DNA of 19,704 nt from JALZAA01 sp035316025. Its GTDB lineage: Bacteria; Actinomycetota; Acidimicrobiia; IMCC26256; JACDBD01. The stretch spans positions 1 through 19,704 of the forward strand of contig DATFXL010000058.1 of NCBI GenBank assembly GCA_035316025.1. Reading direction: 5' to 3'. Positions 6,300-12,983 of the stretch are shown one piece after another (position 1 is the stretch's first letter; each line of letters opens with the position of its first letter). The translations under genes and the position numbers were made by a program. The notes below the pieces were generated by a model. It saw only the letters and a list, made by a program, of their open reading frames with translations. It ran no database searches and was not told the origin of the DNA.

Positions 6300-6949
6300 G
6301 ATGTCGCCAGCACAGCGTCTTCAAGGGCGAACGACGGCAGCATCGGGCCCAACGTGGCGGCGAACACACCGGTCGGTGCGGTGTGAGCGACGGCGAGGGC
6401 GTCGTCGAAGTCGTCGACGTCCCGCAGCTCAGGCAGCCGCGCGACTCGCAGGCCGAGCGAACGGAGTCGAGCGTGTTGCGCGGCACCGGTCCGGCTCGTG
6501 CTCATGGGGACGCCCACGAATACGGCGGCGTCGGGGGCGCGCAATCCGATCGACCACCAACCGCCGTCGGCTGCCGGACCGAGGACGGCGTCGACGCGCG
6601 GCGTCTCGAGCGCGCGCAGCGACGCGGCCAGGCGTGCCGGAGTCACCTGGGGCGTGTCCATGCCGATGAGCAGGCCGCCGGTGCCGACGTCGTCGAAGGC
6701 ATGGCCGAGTCGTTCGTCGAGCCCGTCGCCGCGTTGGGGGAGTACCTGGAAGCCCGGCGGCAACCACGGACCGGGAGCACCGTCGAGAACGATGACCCGA
6801 CGAGTGCACGGCGTTGCCGCCACCGCATGCAATGTGTCGACGAGGGCCGCTTCGGCGAGGACGGCCGCCTGCTCGGGATCGCACGGTGGGCAGAGCCGCG
6901 TCTTCACACGTCCCGGTACCGGAGCCTTCGCCAGGACGATGAGGTTCAT
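6296..6949 (-). CDS. DUF2064 / TIGR04282-type nucleotidyl- or glycosyltransferase
   Basis: A 217-residue protein of the DUF2064 family, a GT-A-like relative of nucleotidyltransferases. Signature segments are IVLAKAPVPGRVKTRL (4-19), LLIGMDTPQVTP (93-104) and LGPAADGGWWSIGL (123-136), followed by RDVDDFDDAL (176-185). The first is a phosphate-binding start as in MobA-like enzymes; the aspartates probably bind metal and nucleotide. NCBI model names link this family to arsenosugar biosynthesis in some genomes, but no ArsS-type radical SAM gene is visible here. Genes of this type are often next to a GT2 enzyme, as here. The ATG overlaps the GT2 stop by 4 nt. Confidence 0.8.
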   Translation of the reverse strand: MNLIVLAKAPVPGRVKTRLCPPCDPEQAAVLAEAALVDTLHAVAATPCTRRVIVLDGAPGPWLPPGFQVLPQRGDGLDERLGHAFDDVGTGGLLIGMDTPQVTPARLAASLRALETPRVDAVLGPAADGGWWSIGLRAPDAAVFVGVPMSTSRTGAAQHARLRSLGLRVARLPELRDVDDFDDALAVAHTAPTGVFAATLGPMLPSFALEDAVLATS

Positions 6950-7590
6950 CGCATCACTCGCGCCATGTCTAGGAGGGCACGGGCGGTGCCGCGCACGGTG
7001 CCGGTCACCTTCGAACGGCCGATGCGGGGTTCGTACGAGACCGGGACCTCGACGATCCGCCAGCCGGCATTCGCGGCTCGGAGGAGCATCTCGAGCGGCC
7101 AGCCGAAGCGCCGGTCGACCATTCCGAGCTCGAGGAGCGGTTCCCGGCGAGCGGCCCGCATGGGCCCGAGATCGTGCAGGCGACCGCCGACGCGCCCGGC
7201 GATGAGTCGCGTCAGTGCCTGGTTCGCGACCCGAGCGTGGACCGGCCATGCGCCGGGGCGGGTCGCGTGACGCGTGCCAAGGACAAGGTCGGCGTCGGAG
7301 GCCGCGACGGGCGCGGCGACCAGCGGCAGGTCGGCGGGGTCGAGCGACCCGTCGCAGTCCATGAAGCACACGACGTCGCTTGTCGCGGCGCGCAAGCCGG
7401 TGAAACAGGCGGCGCCGAAGCCGCGTGACGGCTCGATCACGACCCGGGCACCGAGGTTCAGCGCGATGGTCGGGGAGCCATCGGTCGACCCGTTGTCGAC
7501 GACGATCGGCTCGTAATCGCCGGGGAGCCGCGCGAGCACGCGGGGTATCGCGTCCGCCTCGTCGAGTACCGGCAGCACGACGTCGGGCAT
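6946..7590 (-). CDS. GT2 family glycosyltransferase
   Basis: A 214-residue GT-A fold enzyme and first gene of the minus-strand operon. It shows the nucleotide-binding start VVLPVLDEADAIPRVL (4-19), VVDNGSTDGS (30-39), the metal-binding DxD-type CFMDCDGSLDPADL (75-88) and GWPLEMLLRA (163-172) before YEPRIGRSKVTGT. The layout resembles polyprenyl-phosphate sugar transferases of the DPM type, but there is no C-terminal membrane segment and it is short. It would act at the cytoplasmic membrane face, transferring a sugar from a nucleotide donor. The ATG at 7590 has TACCTT 8 nt upstream and no Shine-Dalgarno sequence. It is divergent from the GT-C-like gene. Confidence 0.85.
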   Translation of the reverse strand: MPDVVLPVLDEADAIPRVLARLPGDYEPIVVDNGSTDGSPTIALNLGARVVIEPSRGFGAACFTGLRAATSDVVCFMDCDGSLDPADLPLVAAPVAASDADLVLGTRHATRPGAWPVHARVANQALTRLIAGRVGGRLHDLGPMRAARREPLLELGMVDRRFGWPLEMLLRAANAGWRIVEVPVSYEPRIGRSKVTGTVRGTARALLDMARVMR

Positions 7591-7598
7591 CGGTCGGA

Positions 7599-7604
7599 AA
7601 GGTA
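7599..7604 (-). promoter_or_regulatory. Candidate -10 hexamer for the glycosyl/Moco operon
   Basis: On the minus strand TACCTT (TAnnnT) lies 8 nt before the ATG of the GT2 gene, with no Shine-Dalgarno sequence. It would drive the five coupled genes at 4098-7590. No clear -35 is seen. Confidence 0.35.
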
Positions 7605-7691
7605 CCCACCCGTTGCGAGGGCGCGACGTGCATACCGGTTACGATTCTCGAAACTCGCGGCCGTCACACGCAAACACGCAATTCGCGTCGG

Positions 7692-7697
7692 TACAGT
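7692..7697 (+). promoter_or_regulatory. Candidate -10 hexamer for the GT-C / two-component operon
   Basis: TACAGT lies 6 nt before the GTG at 7704, which implies a leaderless transcript. A second hexamer, TACGAT at 7640-7645, could be an upstream promoter. The 113-bp divergent gap between 7590 and 7704 would thus hold promoters for both arms of the locus. Confidence 0.35.
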
Positions 7698-7703
7698 CCG
7701 ATC

Positions 7704-9044
7704 GTGGCCGCCAGCGCCGTGGACACCGCCCTCGTGGCACGCCCGGAAACTGCAACTGCGACGCGCTCGGCGCGCACGACCGGGGTGGTCCTCAGTGCGT
7801 GGGCAGGTGTGATCGTCGCCGCCCACGTGCTGCTCGAGCGGCTCCAGGCCATGGGCGCGAACATCCGGATCCAGGCCGCGCCCCTCGTCGGAACGTTCGA
7901 TCTCCGCGTGAGCGGACGAGTTGTGGTCGCCGTCGTGCTCGGCGTGGTGATAGCCCTCGCCGGGCCGCGGCTGGCTGATTTGTGCGGGTGGCGCGCGTTG
8001 CTGCTGTCGTCGGCCGTCGGCGCCGCGCTGTGGGCGATCTCGCTCGCGCTCGTCGACGGCGTGCAGGGACTGACGAGCCCGCTCGAGGCTCGGACCGAGT
8101 ACCTCGCCGATGTAGCCAAGGTCGGATCGCCGCTGACGTTCCTCTCGACGTTCGTGGACCGCATCGCCGATTACCACGTACACGTGCAAGGCCATCCGCC
8201 CGGCATGGTGCTGTTGCTCTCGGCAATGGAGCGTGTCGGGCTGGGGGGCTCCGCCTGGGCAGCGGCGCTCTGTATCGCCGGCGGCGTGGCCGCCGTGCCC
8301 GCGGTGCTGGCCGCGGTGCGCGACGTCGCGGGCGAGGAGATGGCACGGCGGGCGGCCCCGTTCCTCGTGCTGACGCCGGCGGCGATCTGGATCGCGACGA
8401 GTGCGGACGCGTTCTTCCTAGGAGTGGGCGCGTGGGCGGTCGCGCTGGTAGTGCTCGCGACGGGCCGGACGGACCCGAGTGCCGACGCGTATGCCCTTGC
8501 CGGCGGGGTGCTGTTCGGCGTGGCCGCCTTCCTGTCGTACGGACTGGTGCTGTTGGCCATCGTCCCGGCGGTGGTCGCGTGGCGACGCCGGCGACCCCGG
8601 CCCATCGCGCTGGCCGCCATGGGCGCCGCGCCCGTGTTCCTCGCCTTCGTCGCCGCCGGCTTCTCGTGGGTCGCCGGGCTGCTCGCCACCCGCGAGCGCT
8701 ACTACGTAGGTGTCGGCGGGCGTCGCCCGTATCTCGACTTCCTCGTTGCCGACGTCGCTTGCCTTGCGATCGCGATCGGCCCCGCAGTCGTCGTCGCGCT
8801 TGCGCGCCTCCGCGACCGCTGGATGTGGCTCCTCGCGGGCGGCACGCTGATGGCCGTGGCAGCGGCGATGATCAGCGGGATGTCCAAGGGCGAGGTCGAG
8901 CGTATCTGGCTGCCGTTCGCGATCTGGCTCTTCCCCGCGGGCGCGGTGCTGGGTGTGGGCCGGCGACGCGGCGCGAGCGCGTGGCTCGGACTGCAAGCGG
9001 CGACCGCGATCGCAGTCGCGACGATCGTGAAGACGTCGTGGTGA
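7704..9044 (+). CDS. Polytopic membrane protein, GT-C glycosyltransferase-like
   Basis: A 446-residue integral membrane protein with about ten hydrophobic segments. After the second or third helix a long extracytoplasmic loop contains DYHVHVQGHPPGMVLL (156-171); a conserved His/HPPG loop of this kind is found in actinobacterial membrane proteins that resemble GT-C lipid-linked sugar transferases. If so, it would move a sugar from a polyprenyl-phosphate donor on the outer membrane face, possibly the product of the GT2 enzyme encoded across the divergent promoter. There is no clear catalytic DxD in the first loop, so activity is uncertain. I chose the GTG at 7704 because the frame upstream is antisense to the GT2 gene. 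Its TGA overlaps the GTG of the response regulator by 4 nt. Confidence 0.7.
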   Translation: MAASAVDTALVARPETATATRSARTTGVVLSAWAGVIVAAHVLLERLQAMGANIRIQAAPLVGTFDLRVSGRVVVAVVLGVVIALAGPRLADLCGWRALLLSSAVGAALWAISLALVDGVQGLTSPLEARTEYLADVAKVGSPLTFLSTFVDRIADYHVHVQGHPPGMVLLLSAMERVGLGGSAWAAALCIAGGVAAVPAVLAAVRDVAGEEMARRAAPFLVLTPAAIWIATSADAFFLGVGAWAVALVVLATGRTDPSADAYALAGGVLFGVAAFLSYGLVLLAIVPAVVAWRRRRPRPIALAAMGAAPVFLAFVAAGFSWVAGLLATRERYYVGVGGRRPYLDFLVADVACLAIAIGPAVVVALARLRDRWMWLLAGGTLMAVAAAMISGMSKGEVERIWLPFAIWLFPAGAVLGVGRRRGASAWLGLQAATAIAVATIVKTSW

Positions 9045-9736
9045 CCGATGCACCGACACGCGTCTTGGTCGTAGAGGACGACCGTACGGTCGCCGAGGTG
9101 GTCACGCGCTACCTCGAACGCGAGGGCTTCGCGGTGGATGTCGTCGGCGACGGACGGGAAGCGCTCGTCCGCGCTGATGCCCGGCTGCCCGACATCGTCG
9201 TGCTCGACATCATGCTCCCAGGCGTCGACGGCCTCGAGGTGTGCCGGCGGCTGCGATCGCGCGCACCCATCCCGGTGGTGATGCTGACCGCCCGCGGGAG
9301 TGAGGAGGATCGCGTGCTCGGCCTCGATCTCGGTGCCGACGACTACGTCGCCAAGCCGTTCTCGCCGCGCGAGCTCACTGCCCGTGTAAAAGCGGTGCTG
9401 CGCCGGGCGAGGGCACCGCTGGGCGATGTCGAGCGCGCAACCGTGGTGGAGTACGACGGGTTACACCTCGACCTCGGAGCCCGGGAGGCGCGTGTGCACG
9501 GGGAGCTCGCGACGCTCACCGCGCGTGAGTTCGAGCTGCTCGCATTCCTCGCCTGTCATCCCCGGCGGGTCTTTGGGCGTGACGAGCTACTCGAGCACGT
9601 GTGGGGTTACACATACGGCGACAGCTCGACGGTAACCGTCCACATTCGCCGCTTGCGCGAGAAGATCGAAGACGACCCGTCGGCGCCCCGGCGCATCGCC
9701 ACCGTCTGGGGCGTCGGTTACCGGTTCGACCCATGA
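9041..9736 (+). CDS. OmpR/PhoB-family response regulator
   Basis: A 231-residue regulator. The receiver domain (about 6-118) has the acidic pair E12-D13, phospho-acceptor D56 in VVLDIMLPG, T83 in MLTARG and K105 in DYVAKPF, all intact. The C-terminal winged-helix DNA-binding domain (about 135-231) has LTAREFELLAFLACHP, VWGY and the recognition-helix region STVTVHIRRLREKIE, ending GVGYRF. The GTG start overlaps the stop of the GT-C-like gene (GTGA). It is followed by a histidine kinase, so it is a complete two-component pair, probably controlling this locus. Targets cannot be predicted here. Confidence 0.95.
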   Translation: MTDAPTRVLVVEDDRTVAEVVTRYLEREGFAVDVVGDGREALVRADARLPDIVVLDIMLPGVDGLEVCRRLRSRAPIPVVMLTARGSEEDRVLGLDLGADDYVAKPFSPRELTARVKAVLRRARAPLGDVERATVVEYDGLHLDLGAREARVHGELATLTAREFELLAFLACHPRRVFGRDELLEHVWGYTYGDSSTVTVHIRRLREKIEDDPSAPRRIATVWGVGYRFDP

Positions 9737-9750
9737 ACGACATGCGATGA
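9733..9750 (+). other. Five-codon minicistron bridging response regulator and kinase
   Basis: ATG AAC GAC ATG CGA TGA begins inside the response-regulator stop (ATGA at 9733-9736). It ends inside the kinase start (ATGA at 9747-9750). It arises from a 14-bp-spaced direct repeat: ATGAACGACA occurs at 9733 and again at 9747, out of frame by two. It would let a terminating ribosome hop twice to reach the kinase. Whether it is translated is inference. Confidence 0.4.
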
Positions 9751-10880
9751 ACGACACGGTCGAGCTCGCGCTCCTGGCCGCGGGGACGGCAGCCGTCGCC
9801 GGCGTCGCCGGCGCGCTGGTGCTGCGCGCCCTCCGGGGGCGGAGCCTCGGTGCGCAGGTAGCAGCGGTCGCAGTCGTGGCCGTGGTCGGCGTCGCCGTGG
9901 GCGCGTGGGCGGGAGCCCGCGCGATGTTCCTCTCCGACCACGACCTGTGGGCCCTCGGTGTGATCCTGGTCGCGGCGGGCACGGTGGCGGTCGTAAGCGC
10001 GCTGTTCCTCGGGCGGCGCGTCGGCGCCGCGAGCGAAGCTCTCGTCGGCGTGGCGCGAAGACTGGGCGACGCCGACGCTCCACCGGCGGGACCGGGCCCG
10101 ACCGCGCCGCAGGAGCTGGCCCGACTGCACCGCGAGCTCGAGCTCACATCGCACCGACTCGAGCAGGCACGCGCACGTGAGCAGGCACTCGACAGCTCGC
10201 GACGCGAGCTCGTCGCGTGGGTTTCGCACGACCTACGCACCCCGCTTGCCGGCATCCGCGCCATCGTCGAAGCGCTCGAGGACGGACTCGTCGATGACCC
10301 CGCGACGGTCACGCGCTACTACGCGACGCTTCGACGCGAGGGCGATCGGCTGGCCGAGCTCGTGGATGACCTGTTCGAGCTGAGCCGCGCCCAGGCGGGC
10401 GTGCTCCAGCTCCAACTGGAGCGGGTCTCGCTGGGTGACCTCGTCTCCGACGCGCTGGCGGCCGCGTCGCCGATCGCGGCGGCAAAGGGTGTGCACCTGG
10501 AAGGGCGGCTCGACGGCCCGGGCGCCGAGCTCGAACTGTCGACGTCCGAAGTGCTCAGGGCGCTGCGCAACATCCTCGAGAACGCGATCCGCCACACGCC
10601 GAGCGACAGATCGGTCTCAGTCGTGGCCGGCCGCGACGTCGGGGGCGCGTATGTCTCGGTCAACGACACCGGAGGTGGCATCCCCGAGCGCGACCTGCCT
10701 CGCGTCTTCGACGTTGCCTTCCGCGGCGACTCCGCCCGTACGCCGGGCGACGCCGGCGCCGGCCTTGGCCTCGCGATCGCCCGTGGGTTCGTGGAGGCCC
10801 ACCGGGGCGACATCACCGTGCGCAACGAGAACGGCGGGTGCCGATTCACCGTGCATTTCCCCCTGCCGAGGAGGGAGTAG
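9747..10880 (+). CDS. Membrane sensor histidine kinase
   Basis: A 377-residue kinase. Three hydrophobic helices lie near 5-28, 35-58 and 67-90, with only short loops, so there is no substantial extracytoplasmic sensor domain. A linker helix (about 120-155) leads to the dimerisation/phosphoacceptor box with H161 in AWVSHDLRTPLAG. The ATPase domain has N-box residues N275 and N279 (NILENAIRH), G1 box VNDTGGGIP (305-313) and G2 box GAGLGLAIARG (337-347). It probably senses an intramembrane signal, or a partner such as a membrane protein of the same locus. The ATG at 9747 is preferred because the ATG 14 nt upstream ends after five codons. No Shine-Dalgarno sequence precedes it, so it relies on coupling to the preceding gene. 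Confidence 0.92.
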   Translation: MNDTVELALLAAGTAAVAGVAGALVLRALRGRSLGAQVAAVAVVAVVGVAVGAWAGARAMFLSDHDLWALGVILVAAGTVAVVSALFLGRRVGAASEALVGVARRLGDADAPPAGPGPTAPQELARLHRELELTSHRLEQARAREQALDSSRRELVAWVSHDLRTPLAGIRAIVEALEDGLVDDPATVTRYYATLRREGDRLAELVDDLFELSRAQAGVLQLQLERVSLGDLVSDALAAASPIAAAKGVHLEGRLDGPGAELELSTSEVLRALRNILENAIRHTPSDRSVSVVAGRDVGGAYVSVNDTGGGIPERDLPRVFDVAFRGDSARTPGDAGAGLGLAIARGFVEAHRGDITVRNENGGCRFTVHFPLPRRE

Positions 10881-11918
10881 ATGCGGGTCCTCGTCACCGG
10901 CGGTGCAGGGTTCATCGGGTCGCACGTCGTCGAAGCGCTGGTCGGCGCCGGCCACGAGGTAAGGGTTCTCGACGCGTCCCCCTACCGGCACGGCAACGTC
11001 GTCGACGCGCACCGAGCCGACGTCCGAGACGCCGACGCCGTGCGCCTCGCCACCGCCGGTGTGGACGCCGTGTGCCACCAGGCCGCCATGGTCGGCCTCG
11101 GCGTCGACTTCGCCGACGCTCCTGCCTACGTCGCTCACAACGACGCCGGGATGGCGGTGTTGCTTGCCGTGCTCCACGAGCAAGGATTCCGGGGCCGGCT
11201 CGTCCTGGCGAGCAGCATGGTCGTGTACGGCGAAGGGCGGTACCGGTGCGGAGTGCACGGCGACGTCCGGCCGGGCCCGCGCGATCCCGTCCGGCTGGAC
11301 GCGGGAGCCTGGGATCCCTGCTGCCCGGCGTGTGGCGGTCCGCTTGTGCCGGAACCGGTGCCCGAAAGCGCTCCGGCCGACCCCCGCAGCGTTTACGCGG
11401 CGACGAAGCTCCACCAGGAGCACCTGTGCTTCGCCTTCGGGCGTGAGCACCGGACAGCCGTCACCGCGCTGCGGTACCACAACGTGTACGGACCTCGAAT
11501 GCCGCGCGACACGCCGTACGCGGGTGTTGCCGCAGTCTTTCGCAGCGCGGTCGAGTCCGGTCGCGCACCTGAGGTGCACGAAGACGGACAGCAGCGCCGC
11601 GATTTCGTGCACGTGCGCGATGTGGCGCGTGCAAACGCGCTCGCGCTCACCGCCGATCCTGTCCCCACCGGCCCGCTCAACATCGCCAGCGGCGCCACGC
11701 ACACGGTGCTCGAACTGGCGCACGCACTCACTGCGGCCGCCCCGCCCGGGGCGCCGGCACCGGCCGTCGTCGGCGGCTACCGAGTCGGCGACGTCCGCCA
11801 CGTGTTCGCCGATCCGCAGCGCGCTCGGGACCGACTCGGGTTCGTCGCGACGGTCCCGTTCGACGCGGGCATGCGGGAGTTCTCATCGGCGCGGCTACGC
11901 GCCGCCGCGCCTCAATAG
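10881..11918 (+). CDS. NAD-dependent sugar-nucleotide epimerase/dehydratase with CxxC insert
   Basis: A 345-residue extended short-chain dehydrogenase. It has the NAD-binding VTGGAGFIGSH (5-15), catalytic Ser in ASSMVVYG (110-117), the Y172-x3-K176 pair in VYAATKLHQE, and RYHNVYGPRMP (198-208). Between the Ser and Tyr there is an insert with C123, C147 and CPAC (148-151), like a small zinc ribbon. I recall a similar Cys-containing insert in dTDP-L-rhamnose 4-epimerase-type enzymes, so a deoxysugar epimerase is likely, but the substrate is unproven. The ATG follows the kinase stop directly with no gap. A purine-rich Shine-Dalgarno sequence (AGGAGGGAG, 10869-10877) precedes it. It supplies a sugar nucleotide to the transferases of the locus. 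Its stop overlaps the convergent sortase gene by 7 nt. Confidence 0.88.
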   Translation: MRVLVTGGAGFIGSHVVEALVGAGHEVRVLDASPYRHGNVVDAHRADVRDADAVRLATAGVDAVCHQAAMVGLGVDFADAPAYVAHNDAGMAVLLAVLHEQGFRGRLVLASSMVVYGEGRYRCGVHGDVRPGPRDPVRLDAGAWDPCCPACGGPLVPEPVPESAPADPRSVYAATKLHQEHLCFAFGREHRTAVTALRYHNVYGPRMPRDTPYAGVAAVFRSAVESGRAPEVHEDGQQRRDFVHVRDVARANALALTADPVPTGPLNIASGATHTVLELAHALTAAAPPGAPAPAVVGGYRVGDVRHVFADPQRARDRLGFVATVPFDAGMREFSSARLRAAAPQ

Positions 11919-12826
11919 TTGTTGGGCAGGACGCGCTCCAGATACGTGTAGAAGACGAACAGCGCGACGAGGAACGGGATCACACCCGCGACCCAGGTGA
12001 TCCAGCGCGGGTAACGGTGGAACAAGTACCACCAAGCACCGCCGACCAGCGCCAGGATCACGCCGGCGATGTACACCGGCGCTCGCGGTTCCGAGCCGCC
12101 CGAAAGGCCGGCGATGATGCGCGTCTGGCTGGTGCCCGGCAGCGGCGTTTGCTGATCCGTCAACCGGGCCTTCACGACGAGTCGCTCGGTGGCCTGGTAC
12201 TTGGGATTGCACGTCGTCAGGGTGAGCGTCGCCAGCTGCTGACCGGTGGTCGGATCCGTCGTGGGATCGAGCACCTCGGTCTGGTTCGGCTTCACCGCGA
12301 ACGGGTCGTCGATGAGTACGTACATCCAGGTGCCGGTCAGTGTCCGCACCGAGATCCTGTCCCCCCGCGCGAGCTGGTCGAGATCGCCGAAGGGCGCGCC
12401 GTACGTCGTGCGATGCCCGGCGATCGCCGCGTTCCCGATTTGGCCGGGCATCGGCGAGCCCGTGTAGTGCCCGGGCCCTTTGCGCAGGTCGGGGACCGTG
12501 GTGCCCTCGACCACCACCTGGTCCACGCCGATCTTGTCGATCTTGATCACGCCGACTGGATCACCCTCGGCCGGCACCGGCGGGAGGTCCAGCGGCGCCG
12601 TGGTTGCGGTCGGCGCGGTCGTGCTCGTCGGCGCGCCCACCGCCGAGGACGGCGTGCTCGTCGTGGTGCGGCGCCCGGCGAGCTCGCGATTGAACTGGTT
12701 CTGGAGGTCCGACTGCGCCCGCGCCTGGTAGATACCGGTTCCCCACAGCTGATAGGCCACGAACAGGAGGATCAGCACGCCGGCCGTGACGAGGACCCGG
12801 CCGACGGCGCCGATCACGGTGCGCAC
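11912..12826 (-). CDS. Class E-type sortase with two C-terminal membrane helices
   Basis: A 304-residue transpeptidase. An N-terminal anchor helix (about 8-27) is followed by a Thr/Ser/Pro/Ala-rich linker (53-80), then the sortase barrel (about 90-222). The barrel holds His138 in IAGHRTTYGAPF, Cys206 in TLTTCNP and Arg215 in TERLVV, the complete catalytic triad. TLTTCNP and the actinobacterial setting fit class E. Two further helices (about 250-268 and 275-297) close the protein, which is more than a usual sortase. It would cleave an LPxTG/LAxTG-like signal on exported proteins outside the membrane, but no substrate gene is in the window. The start is GTG at 12826, with TAGCCT 8 nt upstream. 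The gene is transcribed towards the epimerase. Confidence 0.88.
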   Translation of the reverse strand: MRTVIGAVGRVLVTAGVLILLFVAYQLWGTGIYQARAQSDLQNQFNRELAGRRTTTSTPSSAVGAPTSTTAPTATTAPLDLPPVPAEGDPVGVIKIDKIGVDQVVVEGTTVPDLRKGPGHYTGSPMPGQIGNAAIAGHRTTYGAPFGDLDQLARGDRISVRTLTGTWMYVLIDDPFAVKPNQTEVLDPTTDPTTGQQLATLTLTTCNPKYQATERLVVKARLTDQQTPLPGTSQTRIIAGLSGGSEPRAPVYIAGVILALVGGAWWYLFHRYPRWITWVAGVIPFLVALFVFYTYLERVLPNNY

Positions 12827-12834
12827 GGGCCGAG

Positions 12835-12840
12835 AGGCTA
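12835..12840 (-). promoter_or_regulatory. Candidate -10 hexamer for the sortase gene
   Basis: On the minus strand TAGCCT (TAnnnT) lies 8 nt before the GTG at 12826, with no Shine-Dalgarno sequence. This suggests the sortase has its own leaderless promoter and does not depend on the upstream membrane-protein gene. Confidence 0.35.
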
Positions 12841-12948
12841 GCGGCGGGGTTCCTCAGCCTTTCCGCGGCCGCAACGGTTCGCCCTGGTCAGAGGGAACTT
12901 CGTACACGCATCGTGCTCTGAAGCGCCTACCGGGGTGAAGCCCGTGGA

Positions 12949-12983
12949 GACGAGCTCCCCGTAGCCAGTCAGCTGGGCTCGTC
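12949..12983 (-). terminator. Possible terminator hairpin at the end of the membrane-protein gene
   Basis: GACGAGC at 12949-12955 pairs with GCTCGTC at 12977-12983, and a nested CCAG-TCAG-CTGG (12965-12976) forms a second stem. The structure straddles the stop codon at 12969-12971 of the minus-strand gene. No U-tract follows, so terminator function is uncertain. The remaining 12841-12948 shows nothing else beyond the NotI-like palindrome GCGGCCGC. Confidence 0.25.

Noticed and set aside
6296..6949. Arsenosugar biosynthesis assignment for the DUF2064 gene
   Set aside because: The family name suggests it, but no radical SAM ArsS-type, ArsM or arsenic-resistance gene is nearby, so only the general transferase call is kept.
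12017..12841. A 274-codon plus-strand frame opposite the sortase gene
   Set aside because: The minus strand encodes a complete sortase triad, and the plus frame is Arg/Gly/His-rich and motif-free.
12841..12968. Search for a tRNA or small RNA between the sortase and membrane-protein genes
   Set aside because: I found no cloverleaf, T-loop sequence or conserved RNA motif, only a GCGGCCGC palindrome and one weak hairpin near the stop codon.
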